From Novosphingobium panipatense (lineage in GTDB: Bacteria; Pseudomonadota; Alphaproteobacteria; Sphingomonadales; Sphingomonadaceae), in the NCBI RefSeq assembly GCF_002149965.1, contig NZ_MSQB01000018.1, positions 73,677 to 137,676 on the forward strand: a DNA stretch of 64,000 bases, written 5' to 3'. Position numbers and translations under genes: made by a program. The notes under the pieces are model-generated. The model did no database searches and had not been told where the DNA came from. It worked only from the letters and a program-made list of their open reading frames with translations. This document shows, one piece after another, positions 1-8,564 of the stretch (position 1 is the stretch's first letter; every line of letters starts with the position of its first letter).

Positions 1-1
1 C

Positions 2-499
2 GGGCCCAGCCTTGAGCCGGATGCGCTGCTGCGCATGCTCGACACGCTCAATCCGGGCCGCGAGCCGGGCCGTATGACCCTGATCAGCCGCTACGGCTAC
101 GACAAGGTCGAAGCGGGCCTGCCCAAGCTGGTGCGCGCGGTGAAGGCGGAAGGCCATCCGGTCGTGTGGTCGTGCGATCCGATGCACGGCAACGTCATCA
201 AGACCGAGACCGGCTTCAAGACCCGTCCCTACGACCGCATCCTCTCCGAAGTGCGCGGCTTCTTCGCCGTTCACCGCGCCGAGGGCACCCATGCGGGCGG
301 CATCCATATCGAGATGACCGGCCAGGACGTGACCGAATGCACCGGCGGTGCCATCGCCATCACCGACGAGGCGCTGAAGGACCGCTACCACACCCACTGC
401 GACCCCCGTCTCAACGGTGCGCAGTCGATCGAGCTGGCGTTCGAACTGGCGGACCTGCTCAATCTGGAAGCGACCGAAAGGCAGAAGCAGGCGGCCTGA
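2..499 (+). CDS. Class II 3-deoxy-7-phosphoheptulonate synthase, C-terminal part
   Basis: The window opens inside this gene; about 165 residues remain. The enzyme condenses phosphoenolpyruvate and erythrose 4-phosphate in the first step of the shikimate pathway. The visible part has blocks typical of the plant-like class II family: MTLISRYGYDKV, VVWSCDPMHGN, GGIHIEMTGQDVTEC and YHTHCDPRLNG. The reading frame is open to the window edge. The gene ends with a normal stop, and no same-strand gene follows closely, so it may be the last of its transcript. Family assignment is confident; the true start is outside the window. Confidence 0.93.
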   Translation, partial: GPSLEPDALLRMLDTLNPGREPGRMTLISRYGYDKVEAGLPKLVRAVKAEGHPVVWSCDPMHGNVIKTETGFKTRPYDRILSEVRGFFAVHRAEGTHAGGIHIEMTGQDVTECTGGAIAITDEALKDRYHTHCDPRLNGAQSIELAFELADLLNLEATERQKQAA

Positions 500-571
500 T
501 CCGCAGCTTCGAAAGGCAAAGGAACGGGCGGGGAAGCGAAGGCTTTCCTGCCCGTTTCGCGTTGAAGTCCG

Positions 572-766
572 TCAGGTAAGCTGCGGGGCCGCTCCAGGGG
601 CAAGGCGGGCGCGGTGCAGGGCTTCGATCTCGGCAGCCTGACGGCGGATCACGGCGGCAGCCTGGAACATGGCGGAGCCCCTCGTCGGCGCCTGCGGTTC
701 GCAGCGGTCCAGCGCAGCCCACATCTCGAGCATCTGCGCCAGAGCCTCGACCTCCGCTTTGTCCAC
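572..766 (-). CDS. Small hypothetical protein, 64 aa
   Basis: A short ORF with a GTG start and a strong purine-rich ribosome binding site (GGGGAGAGGA) seven to eight bases upstream. The protein is mostly helical and alanine-rich, with a charged C-terminal helix (IRRQAAEIEALHRARLA) that could form a coiled coil. There is no signal peptide or membrane segment. I do not recognise the family. The strong Shine-Dalgarno is the main reason to prefer it over the overlapping longer ORFs in other frames. Confidence 0.5.
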   Translation of the reverse strand: MDKAEVEALAQMLEMWAALDRCEPQAPTRGSAMFQAAAVIRRQAAEIEALHRARLAPGAAPQLT

Positions 767-968
767 CGTCCTCTCCCCGTTGCCGCGGCGCCAGTCTTCT
801 GAATTAAATCTTCTAAAATTGATTGCAGCGCTGGCGGCCTCTCCTTTGCGGCCCGGTTTATCGATGCAATATCTACGAAATGCCGATAGGATCGGACGAA
901 CGACATTTCGTGTAATTCGCGCGGCCCTTTCGGGCGGCGACTGTTCGGCAATCTATCGGAGGGGCAGC

Positions 969-1241
969 ATGAAGAAGGTACTGTGGTTGGCCCTTTCTGC
1001 GGGACTTGTGATTGCAGGCCCGGCGCAGGGAGGCGAACCGCCGACGAATAGTCAAAGCGTCACTGGCAAGCCGGGTATCGACCAATCCGATCCGGTGGAG
1101 TGCCGCAAGTTTCAGGAAATCGGTTCGCGCCTGAAGATCAAGCGAGTCTGCCTCACCAAAAGCCAGTGGGAGGCGCAGGCCCGTGATGACCGGATGAATA
1201 TCGAGCGTTCCCAGGTCGCCCGCGGGATCGGCCCCAACTGA
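969..1241 (+). CDS. Small secreted protein, unknown function
   Basis: A 90-residue protein starting MKKVLWLALSAGLVIAGPAQG, a clear Sec signal peptide with a cleavage site near residues 20-21. The mature part is about 70 residues with two cysteines (in VECRKF and RVCLTK) spaced about 18 residues apart, which could form a disulfide in the periplasm. An upstream GGAGGGG block sets the start at 969 rather than at earlier in-frame codons. The pattern resembles small periplasmic proteins common in sphingomonads that are annotated only as hypothetical. No neighbour shares its strand closely. Confidence 0.75.
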   Translation: MKKVLWLALSAGLVIAGPAQGGEPPTNSQSVTGKPGIDQSDPVECRKFQEIGSRLKIKRVCLTKSQWEAQARDDRMNIERSQVARGIGPN

Positions 1242-1316
1242 CCCATGGCGCACGCATGACTGTCACGGGAATGACGCAATTCCCGTCGAGATCCGTAGCT
1301 GCGACGGAACAGGCAC

Positions 1317-2843
1317 ATGCGGGGTTTGGTGATGGGCGACGGCCTTGGCGGCGAAACGCACGGTTACGATGTCTCTACGGGTTATACTTACGGGTTCTGC
1401 CGGGAAATGGCGCCGGGCTGGCTGGACTTCGCAGCGCGCGTTTCCGGTAAAGCCGCACCGATCGCGCGAGACGGTCGGCGGCTCCGTTTTCTCGAACTCG
1501 GTTGCGGACAGGGGCAGGGGCTTTGCCTGCTGGCGGCGGCGAACCCGCATATCGATTTCGTCGGTGTCGATTTCATGCCCGAACATGTCGCCCATGCACG
1601 CAAGGTGGCGCAGGCGGCGGGGCTGACCAACCTGCGGATGGAGCAGGCGGACTTCGTCGCGCTTGCAGAGGCATGGCCTGACCATTTCGGCGCGTTCGAC
1701 TATGTGGCGCTCCACGGCGTCTATAGCTGGGTCATCCCGCAAGTTCGCGAAGCGCTGGTGACATGCCTTGCCCATGCCACGGTGCCGGGCAGCCTTGTCT
1801 ACATCGGCTACAACGGCCAGCCCGGCTGGGTGGCAAGCGGACCGTTTCGCCACTTCGCGCAGCTTATCAAGCAGACCGGCGAACTGTCCGGGCTTGCCAC
1901 CATCGATCATACGGCTGACCTGTTCGGTCGTCTGCAAAGCGCCGGGGCGGCAACCTTCAAGCTGCTGCCGGGCCTGGTGGCGAGCGTGAACGCCATGAAA
2001 ACCCGAAATCGCGGCTATCTGGTCCACGAATATCTTCACGATAGCTGGCAGGCGATGTGGCATTCCGAGGTCGCGCAGGATCTGGCGCGGGCGGATCTGA
2101 GCTTCGCCGGCACAGCAACCCTGGTGGAAGCGCTGTTGCCCGAACTCCTGCCGCCGCCCTTGCGCGATACCATCCTAGCGCAGGTCGATCCCCGCCTGCG
2201 GGCGGACGTGCAGGACTTCGTGATCAACCAGGCCTATCGGCGCGACCTTTTCGTGCGCGGAGAGGCCGTCGGCGGCGATGTCGCCGAAACGCGGTTGGCG
2301 CTCCTGGCGGCGCCGGGTGCAAGCGAAACGCTCAACGTGCGAACCACGTTTGGAGAGATGGCGCTGCAACCGCCCGCCCATGCCCCGATCTCCGCCGCGC
2401 TGTCGGGCGGCAGCCGGAGCGTCAGGGAACTGGCAGCCGCGCAGAACCGACCGGTCGGGGAAACCGTGAAGCTGCTTCTGATGCTCATCCATGCGGGCAC
2501 GCTTTTCCCGCACGCAGCGAATGGAATGGATTCGGAAGCCGCGCACCGCCTTAACGCCGTCATTGCGCGCGGGGCGGCGGAGGGCATGCCTTACGATCAT
2601 CTTGCTGCGCCCGTGATCGGGGCCGCGCTGCCGGTGACCGGGACCGACCTGCTTCTGTTGGACAGCTGGCTGCTTTCGGGCGAGCACGGCGACGTGGACA
2701 GCCTCGCGGAAGGGCTGCTCCAGCGCCTCGGCAGGCTGGGCCGAAAGCCGGCGGAGGATCCCGATCAGGAAGCGAAGAAATGCGCCGGGATTTTCCTGGG
2801 TCAGAGGCTTGCCGAATGGCGCAGGCTCGGCGCAATCGGTTGA
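1317..2843 (+). CDS. SAM-dependent methyltransferase with regulatory domain
   Basis: About 508 residues. The N-terminal half carries a class I methyltransferase fold with the SAM-binding motif FLELGCGQGQG near residues 57-67, followed by VGVDFMPEHVAHAR, the acidic loop after strand 2. The middle and C-terminal parts (from about residue 220) match the layout of proteins with a methyltransferase regulatory domain, ending in a winged-helix-like segment (SVRELAAAQNRPVGETVKLLLMLIHAG). The substrate is unknown. An alternative start at 1332 (MGDGLGGE) is equally possible because neither codon has a strong ribosome binding site. Confidence 0.85.
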   Translation: MRGLVMGDGLGGETHGYDVSTGYTYGFCREMAPGWLDFAARVSGKAAPIARDGRRLRFLELGCGQGQGLCLLAAANPHIDFVGVDFMPEHVAHARKVAQAAGLTNLRMEQADFVALAEAWPDHFGAFDYVALHGVYSWVIPQVREALVTCLAHATVPGSLVYIGYNGQPGWVASGPFRHFAQLIKQTGELSGLATIDHTADLFGRLQSAGAATFKLLPGLVASVNAMKTRNRGYLVHEYLHDSWQAMWHSEVAQDLARADLSFAGTATLVEALLPELLPPPLRDTILAQVDPRLRADVQDFVINQAYRRDLFVRGEAVGGDVAETRLALLAAPGASETLNVRTTFGEMALQPPAHAPISAALSGGSRSVRELAAAQNRPVGETVKLLLMLIHAGTLFPHAANGMDSEAAHRLNAVIARGAAEGMPYDHLAAPVIGAALPVTGTDLLLLDSWLLSGEHGDVDSLAEGLLQRLGRLGRKPAEDPDQEAKKCAGIFLGQRLAEWRRLGAIG

Positions 2844-2927
2844 ATTGCGGTTGGCTCCCTGAGGCGGTGAAGATCGGGGTCACTTGGCGCTTGACCGCCG
2901 AAAATGCACGGGCCACCAATCGCGCCC

Positions 2928-4850
2928 ATGAAAAGAAACATTCGGGCAAAGTCCCTTCGGATCGCCGCCAGCGTCGCCGTCGCGCCGCTCGCTCTTGCCG
3001 CAGCCTCGCAGCTTTCCGCGCGGGACGCGGCCACGCCTACCGATACGATGGCGAACGAGCAGGTCGCCGCCTATGACTGGGTGCGCCCGCAGGCGGACTA
3101 TATCCGCCGCGAAGTGATGGTGCCGATGCGTGACGGCAAGAAGCTGTTCACCGTGATCGTCATGCGCAAGGGCACGAAGGACGCGCCGATCCTGCTCAGC
3201 CGCACGCCCTATAACGCGGGCGGCATGACCAGCCGCAACCGCAGCCAGAAGATCGAGGAAATCCTGCCCGTCATGGACGCGGATTTCGTCAACGACGGCT
3301 ATATCCGCGTCTATCAGGACGTGCGCGGGCTGGATGGGTCCGAGGGCGATTACGTGATGAACCGGCCGCTGCGCGGGCCGCTCAACAAGACCAAGGTCGA
3401 TCACGCTACCGACGCTTACGACACCATCGACTGGCTGGTGAAGAACCTGAAGGAAAGCAACGGCAAGGTCGGCATCACCGGCTCGTCCTACCTCGGCTTC
3501 ACCTCGCTGATGGCGCTGATCGATCCGCATCCCGCGCTCAAGGCCGCCGTGCCGCAGAGCCCGATGGTCGACGGCTGGATGGGCGACGACTGGTTCCATA
3601 ACGGCGCCTTCCGCATGTTCGGCTTCGATTACGATCTCGGGCAGACCGTGAAGAAGGGTGGCGGCGCCGTGCCCAAGGGGACGGGCGACGAGTACCAGTC
3701 CTATCTCGAAGCCGGTTCCGCCATGGAATATGCCAAGGCTTACGGCCTCCTCGACCTGCCGGTCGTGCGCAAGGTGCTGGAGCATCCGAGCTACGATGCC
3801 TGGTGGCAGGGGCAGGCCGTGGACAAGCTGCTGGGGCAACGCAAGCTGACCGTGCCGACCATGCTCGTCGTCGGACAATGGGACCAGGAGGACAGCTACG
3901 GTGCCCCGGCGGTCTATCAGGCGCTCAAGGCGAGCGGCACGTCCAGCGACATGGTGAGCCTTGCCATCGGTCCCTGGCGCCATTCCCAGGTCAACTACGA
4001 GGCGCGCGAACTCGGCCCGCTCAAGTGGGAAGGCGATACCGGCGCGCAGTTCCGCCGTGGCTATATGAAGCCCTTCCTCGACTGCCACCTCAAGACCGTC
4101 GCGCCAAAGTGCGACACGCCGCCCGTGCTGACTTACGCGACCGGTGAGAACCGCTGGGAAGTCTCGCAGACCTGGCCTGCGGGCGCCTACACGCCGCTCT
4201 ATCTGGCGGGCAACTACGGCCTCTCATGGAGCAAGCCTGCGGCGGGCAGCGACAGCTACGTCTCCGATCCCGCCAAGCCGGTGCCGATGCTGCCGCGCCC
4301 GGTCCACATGCAGGGCGAGGAATGGAAGACTTGGCTCGTCCACGACCAGCGCTTCGTCGATGGCCGCCCCGACGTGCTCAGCTACACGACCGGCGTGCTC
4401 GACAAGCCGGTCCACATCAAGGGTGCGCCGAAGGTGGAACTCCACGCCTCCACCAGCGGACGCGACAGCGACTACGTGGTGAAGCTGATCGACGTCTACC
4501 CGCAGGAGAACTCCGCCAATCCGCAGCTGGCAGGCTATCAGCTCGGCATCGGCATCGAGATCTTCCGTGGACGCTATGTCCATGGCTTCGACAAGCCGCA
4601 GCCGCTCGAACCGGGCAAGGGCTATACCTTCCAGTGGTCGCTGCCGAACGTCGACCACGTGTTCCTCCCGGGCCACAAGATCATGGTGCAGGTGCAGTCC
4701 AGCCTGTTCCCGCTCTACGACCGCAATCCGCAGTCGTGGGTGCCCTCGATCATGGAAGCCAAGGCGAGCGACTATGTGAAGGCGACCGAGACGGTGACCT
4801 ATGGCGGCGATGCGGCGAGTGCCGTGTGGTTGCCGGTGGCCAGGGACTGA
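2928..4850 (+). CDS. CocE/NonD-family hydrolase (X-Pro dipeptidyl-peptidase-like)
   Basis: About 640 residues with an N-terminal Sec signal peptide (MKRNIRAKSLRIAASVAVAP), so probably periplasmic or secreted. It has an alpha/beta-hydrolase core with the nucleophile motif GSSYLG, an acid in GQWDQED and the catalytic histidine in WRHSQ. A C-terminal beta-sandwich (DKPVHIKGAPKVELHASTSG onward) is typical of the CocE/glutaryl-7-ACA acylase/X-Pro peptidase family. Members hydrolyse esters or peptide bonds; the real substrate is unknown. I placed the start at 2928 to begin at the signal peptide; 2904 is also in frame. Confidence 0.88.
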   Translation: MKRNIRAKSLRIAASVAVAPLALAAASQLSARDAATPTDTMANEQVAAYDWVRPQADYIRREVMVPMRDGKKLFTVIVMRKGTKDAPILLSRTPYNAGGMTSRNRSQKIEEILPVMDADFVNDGYIRVYQDVRGLDGSEGDYVMNRPLRGPLNKTKVDHATDAYDTIDWLVKNLKESNGKVGITGSSYLGFTSLMALIDPHPALKAAVPQSPMVDGWMGDDWFHNGAFRMFGFDYDLGQTVKKGGGAVPKGTGDEYQSYLEAGSAMEYAKAYGLLDLPVVRKVLEHPSYDAWWQGQAVDKLLGQRKLTVPTMLVVGQWDQEDSYGAPAVYQALKASGTSSDMVSLAIGPWRHSQVNYEARELGPLKWEGDTGAQFRRGYMKPFLDCHLKTVAPKCDTPPVLTYATGENRWEVSQTWPAGAYTPLYLAGNYGLSWSKPAAGSDSYVSDPAKPVPMLPRPVHMQGEEWKTWLVHDQRFVDGRPDVLSYTTGVLDKPVHIKGAPKVELHASTSGRDSDYVVKLIDVYPQENSANPQLAGYQLGIGIEIFRGRYVHGFDKPQPLEPGKGYTFQWSLPNVDHVFLPGHKIMVQVQSSLFPLYDRNPQSWVPSIMEAKASDYVKATETVTYGGDAASAVWLPVARD

Positions 4851-4866
4851 AGAACAAGAGGAAGTC

Positions 4867-4885
4867 CTGGGGGATGATCCCCCAG
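4867..4885. terminator. Hairpin after the CocE-type gene
   Basis: A nearly loopless inverted repeat, CTGGGGGAT / ATCCCCCAG, lies 17 bases after the stop of the hydrolase gene. No T-run follows, so it is either an RNA-end stabiliser or a weak terminator. Confidence 0.4.
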
Positions 4886-5015
4886 ACCCTCGGAATGTCT
4901 ACCTCGCGCACGACCTACCCGTTGTGCGCTCCTTGCGGCGCAGCCAATAAGTCTCCCGGCGCAGCCATGGGCGCGGGGCGGAGTTTGCCCGCGTGACCTA
5001 GACGGTAATGGGGGT

Positions 5016-5048
5016 GCAGGGGGTCTATGCCCCCCTGCTTCTTCCTTT
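5016..5048 (+). terminator. Probable rho-independent terminator
   Basis: Stem GCAGGGGG / CCCCCCTGC with a six-base loop, followed by the T-rich tract TTCTTCCTTT. It sits between the hydrolase gene and the convergent ClC gene and would stop plus-strand transcription. Confidence 0.6.
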
Positions 5049-5051
5049 ACT

Positions 5052-6806
5052 TCAGCTTTCCCCGAACAATTCCCGTTGCGAGGCTTCGATTTCCTCGAAG
5101 TAGCGCCGACGCGCATGACGCTCGGTCACGACGCCGACGACCTGTCCCACGCCGTCCACCACGGCCAGTTCGTCCGCCACGGCCACGTCGAAGGCCTTGA
5201 TCATCGCGCGGATGTCGGTCGTGGGTGAAAGCGTGGTGCCTTTCAGCGTCGCGAGCGAGCCGATCTCGCTGTCCTGCGGCAGTTCGGGGTTGTAGGCCGA
5301 GGAGGTGGTGACGATTCCGGCGTAGTGGTCGTCCGCATCGACCAGGATGGCCTTGCTCGCCGAGCCCAGCGGCACGCGCGCGCGGAAATCGGCAATGGAG
5401 AGCGTGGCCGGGGCGGAGATCCAGTCCTTGCGCATGATGCGTCCGGCAGTGAGGCTGAGCATCCAGCCGATGTCGCGCGGGGAGCGGATGATCGAGCCGC
5501 GAATGTGCAGGCGCCAGGTGGAGAAGGAATAGCCGAACATCTCGCGTGTGAACGCGCTGGAGACGAGCGAGGCGGCCAACACCACGCCCATCAGGGCGAA
5601 GTCGTGCGTGGTTTCCAGCATGAGCATGGCCAGCGTCATCGGGCCGCCGACGATGGAGACGGCCAGCGCGCTCATGCCGACGAGGGCGGACTGGGTGGGG
5701 TCAAGCTCGATGCCGAGCGGCAGCATCTGCACGGCGGCGGCGAATATCAGGCCGACCAGCGAGCCGAGGAACAACGAGGCGAAGAACAGGCCGCCGCGAA
5801 AGCCGAAGCTGAGCGAGATCACCGAGGCGGCGATCTTGAGCGCCAGTACCATGAGCAGGAAATGGATCGCCGGTTGCATCGCGAGGTTGAGATGCATGGC
5901 GCCGTGGCCTGCCGAAAGCGACTGCGGCGAAACCCAGGCCAGCGGCATCAGCAGCAGGCCGCCGACCAGCGGTTTCCAGCGCGCGAACCGGGTGAAGCGC
6001 TGGACGTGCAGTTCGGTGAACGTCACCAGCCGCATGATGAGGATGCCGACAAGCGCGCAGAGCAGGCCCAGCACGGCGTAGATGAAGTAGTCGCCGGTGG
6101 TGAGGTCGCGCGCGCTGGAGGCGGCAATGAGGTAGGGCTCCACGCCGAGTTCGCGGGTGATGAAGGCGGCGCCGAGCGCGGCGGCGATGACGGGGGCGAT
6201 CGCGGAAGGCGTATAAGTGCCGATCACGATCTCGAAGGCGTAGAAGGCGCCCGCCAGCGGTGCGCCGAAGGCGGCGCCCACGGCTGCCCCGGCGCCTGCA
6301 CCCACCAGCGTGCGCATGTCGGCGCGGCGCAGCTTGAACCATTGGCCCAGCACAGAGGCGACCCCGCCGCCCATCTGCGCATAGGCCGCCTCCAGTCCGA
6401 CCGAAGCGCCTGCGCCGTTGGAAATGATGGTCTGTGCGGAGATGATGAGGTTGTCGATGAACGGGATGCGCCCGCTGTGCAGGGCATTGGCCTCCACGAC
6501 GTCGATCGGTGCCCGGCGGCGGCGGCGGAGCAGATAGGCGATACCGATCAGCACCAGCCCGCCGAAGGGCAGGGCGAGCAGTCGCCAGGGATGGCGGATT
6601 TCGCCGAGCGCGCTCAGGCGATTGCCTTCGATCGAATAGAACAGCTGTTGCAGGGTGTGGGCGAGGAAACCCTGGAGGTTCGTCAGCCACCCCGCCGCGA
6701 TGCCCGCCAGCACGGCGAGCACGATGAACGCCAGTTCGCTTTCGCGCATGCGCTGCCGCTGGCGGATGACCAGGGCTTTCAGGGCGTTAACGGCGGGACG
6801 TCGCAT
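5052..6806 (-). CDS. ClC-family chloride channel / antiporter with CBS domains
   Basis: 584 residues with roughly ten hydrophobic segments in the first 430, then two CBS-like repeats (ILVDADDHYAGIVTTSS and LAVVDGVGQVVGVVTERHARR). ClC landmarks are SGRIPFIDN, GAGASVGLEAAYAQMGGG and the GFRGGLFFASLFLGS segment. The canonical GKEGP block is replaced by GLEAA, a deviation in the anion pathway. The family moves chloride, or fluoride in some branches, across the inner membrane, either passively or coupled to protons; C-terminal CBS pairs usually bind adenine nucleotides. It follows the HD gene on the same strand with a 74-base gap. Confidence 0.88.
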   Translation of the reverse strand: MRRPAVNALKALVIRQRQRMRESELAFIVLAVLAGIAAGWLTNLQGFLAHTLQQLFYSIEGNRLSALGEIRHPWRLLALPFGGLVLIGIAYLLRRRRRAPIDVVEANALHSGRIPFIDNLIISAQTIISNGAGASVGLEAAYAQMGGGVASVLGQWFKLRRADMRTLVGAGAGAAVGAAFGAPLAGAFYAFEIVIGTYTPSAIAPVIAAALGAAFITRELGVEPYLIAASSARDLTTGDYFIYAVLGLLCALVGILIMRLVTFTELHVQRFTRFARWKPLVGGLLLMPLAWVSPQSLSAGHGAMHLNLAMQPAIHFLLMVLALKIAASVISLSFGFRGGLFFASLFLGSLVGLIFAAAVQMLPLGIELDPTQSALVGMSALAVSIVGGPMTLAMLMLETTHDFALMGVVLAASLVSSAFTREMFGYSFSTWRLHIRGSIIRSPRDIGWMLSLTAGRIMRKDWISAPATLSIADFRARVPLGSASKAILVDADDHYAGIVTTSSAYNPELPQDSEIGSLATLKGTTLSPTTDIRAMIKAFDVAVADELAVVDGVGQVVGVVTERHARRRYFEEIEASQRELFGES

Positions 6807-6880
6807 CGCTTGTCGATTGGCCCTCTGCGCGTGGGACTGTCAAGGCAGGTATCGGACGGGTGGACGGAAACAGGGCTATG

Positions 6881-7459
6881 TCAGGCGCCGAAGTAACCTT
6901 TGCCCTTGGCCGCTTCCAGTTCCTTTTCGAGATAGTCCCACAAGGCCGGCGCGCCGAGACTGATCTGCGGCTTCAGGCGCTTGACGATACGGTCGTGGCT
7001 GATGCCGTTCTCGCGCCAGCTTTGGCCTTCGTTGCGCAAGTTCAGCAGGGCAGGCATGGCGCGGTCGATGGCGTGCGCGAAGCGGGCCTCCACGGTGCGC
7101 TCTTCCTCGAACTCGATCCAGAGGCCCCGAAGATAGTCCGCCTCGGCATCGGGGAGCATGCCGAAAATCCGGTCTATCGCGGCGCGTTCGGCCTTTTTCC
7201 GATCTGCCAGGTCTTCCTCGAAGAACACCATGACGTCGCCGGTTTCGATCTCGCCTATGTCGTGGACCAGCAGCATCGCCATGACCCGGCCGATATCCGG
7301 CGCGCCCGAGGCATAGGGCGCCAGCGCCACAGCGAAGAGGGCGATCTGCCAGCTGTGCTCGGCCGAGTTCTCGTAGCGGTCGAGGCCGATGGGCTTGACC
7401 TTGCGGGTCACGGCCTTGAGCCGGTCCAGCTCCATCACGAAGTCGATGACGTCTTGCAT
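6881..7459 (-). CDS. HD-domain phosphohydrolase (YfbR-like)
   Basis: 192 residues with the full HD signature: a histidine in ENSAEHSWQIALFAVAL, the HD pair in LLVHDIGEIETGD, and a downstream aspartate (AIDRAMPALL). The size and motif spacing match small YfbR / HDDC2-like hydrolases that act on nucleoside monophosphates. The protein is soluble, with no signal peptide. It lies 72 bases downstream of the SDR gene and upstream of the ClC gene on the same strand, so the three may share a transcript, although their functions do not obviously connect. Confidence 0.85.
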   Translation of the reverse strand: MQDVIDFVMELDRLKAVTRKVKPIGLDRYENSAEHSWQIALFAVALAPYASGAPDIGRVMAMLLVHDIGEIETGDVMVFFEEDLADRKKAERAAIDRIFGMLPDAEADYLRGLWIEFEEERTVEARFAHAIDRAMPALLNLRNEGQSWRENGISHDRIVKRLKPQISLGAPALWDYLEKELEAAKGKGYFGA

Positions 7460-7531
7460 TGTATGTGAGTCTCCAGATGCCAGGCGCTGTGGAGACTCGT
7501 CCGGGATTTCTCAAGCGGTCGTTCGGGGCAG

Positions 7532-8326
7532 TTACTTGGGCGGCATCCGAATGCCGCCGTCGAGGCGAATGCACTGGCCGTTGAAGTAAGTGTTGCGGGT
7601 CAGTTCGAGCACCAGCGAAGCGAATTCCTCGGGATGGCCGAGGCGCTTGGGGAAGGGCACTGCACGCCCGAGCCCTTCGTAGATGGCCTCGTTCATCTCT
7701 TTCACGCGCAGCATCGGCGGCGTGGCAAAAGTTCCGGGCAGGATGGCGTTGACCCGGATGCCCAGGTCCATGAGATCCCGCGCCATCGGCAGGACCATGG
7801 CATTGACCGCGCCCTTGCCGCCGCCATAGGCGACCTGACCGATCTGCCCGTCCTGCGACGCGGCGGAAGATGTAAGGATGATGCAGCCGCGCTCGCCGTC
7901 CTCGCCCTGGGGATCGGCGCCCGCCATCCCCAGGGCGGCGATCGAGGCGACGCGGTAGGAAGCGGTGAACACGCCCTCTGCCGTCCTGGCGATCTGCTCG
8001 GTGGCCATGCGCTTGTAGGCACCGGTGTTCTTGTCGAACGAGACGGTCTTGCCGCCTCCCGCCACGACGGCGCAGTGGACCACCACCCGTTCCTGGCCAT
8101 GGGCCGCGCGCGCCTTTGCGAAACCGGCTTCCACGCTTTTCTCGTCAAGGATGTTCACCTTGCAGAAGGTGCCGCCGATCTCTGCGGCAAAAGCCTCTCC
8201 CGCTTCTTCGCTGATGTCGAACACGGCCACTTTGACACCCGCATCGGCCAAAGCCTTCGCGCTGGCACGGCCGAGGCCCGACGCCCCCCCGGTAACGACG
8301 GCGGCCAGGGTGTTGTCGATCTTCAT
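7532..8326 (-). CDS. Short-chain dehydrogenase/reductase
   Basis: 264 residues. The Rossmann glycine motif TGGASGLG is at residues 12-19, and the catalytic set is S154, Y167 and K171 in the YGGGK motif. The overall pattern, including the C-terminal QCIRLDGGIRMPPK, resembles 3-hydroxyacyl-CoA or hydroxysteroid dehydrogenases of the HSD17B10 type, which oxidise a 3-hydroxyacyl-CoA with NAD. It is divergent from the MaoC-type hydratase gene, so the two could act in consecutive beta-oxidation steps. The exact substrate is unknown. Confidence 0.88.
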   Translation of the reverse strand: MKIDNTLAAVVTGGASGLGRASAKALADAGVKVAVFDISEEAGEAFAAEIGGTFCKVNILDEKSVEAGFAKARAAHGQERVVVHCAVVAGGGKTVSFDKNTGAYKRMATEQIARTAEGVFTASYRVASIAALGMAGADPQGEDGERGCIILTSSAASQDGQIGQVAYGGGKGAVNAMVLPMARDLMDLGIRVNAILPGTFATPPMLRVKEMNEAIYEGLGRAVPFPKRLGHPEEFASLVLELTRNTYFNGQCIRLDGGIRMPPK

Positions 8327-8564
8327 GGCGAAGGGCTCTCCCGCATTTTCGAGTCGCCGGGCGATCTCTCCCGGCCTGGAAAGGCTCTAGCGGAGATATC
8401 GGCGCCCTTGCGCGTCAGGAATGCGGGAGAGGCCCAAGTATCGCTCCAGCGCATTGCCCGCTTCCTGCGCTTGCGCCGATTGCCCATGGTGCTGCACCTT
8501 TGGACAGGCGCGGCGCGGACGGTGGTGGGAGACCGTTCGGCAAAGAGCCTGGGGAGAGAAGGAA

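Noticed and set aside
5325..6896. 523-codon ORF on the plus strand
   Set aside because: Antisense to the ClC gene, rich in H, Q, R and G with no motifs; a shadow frame in GC-rich DNA.
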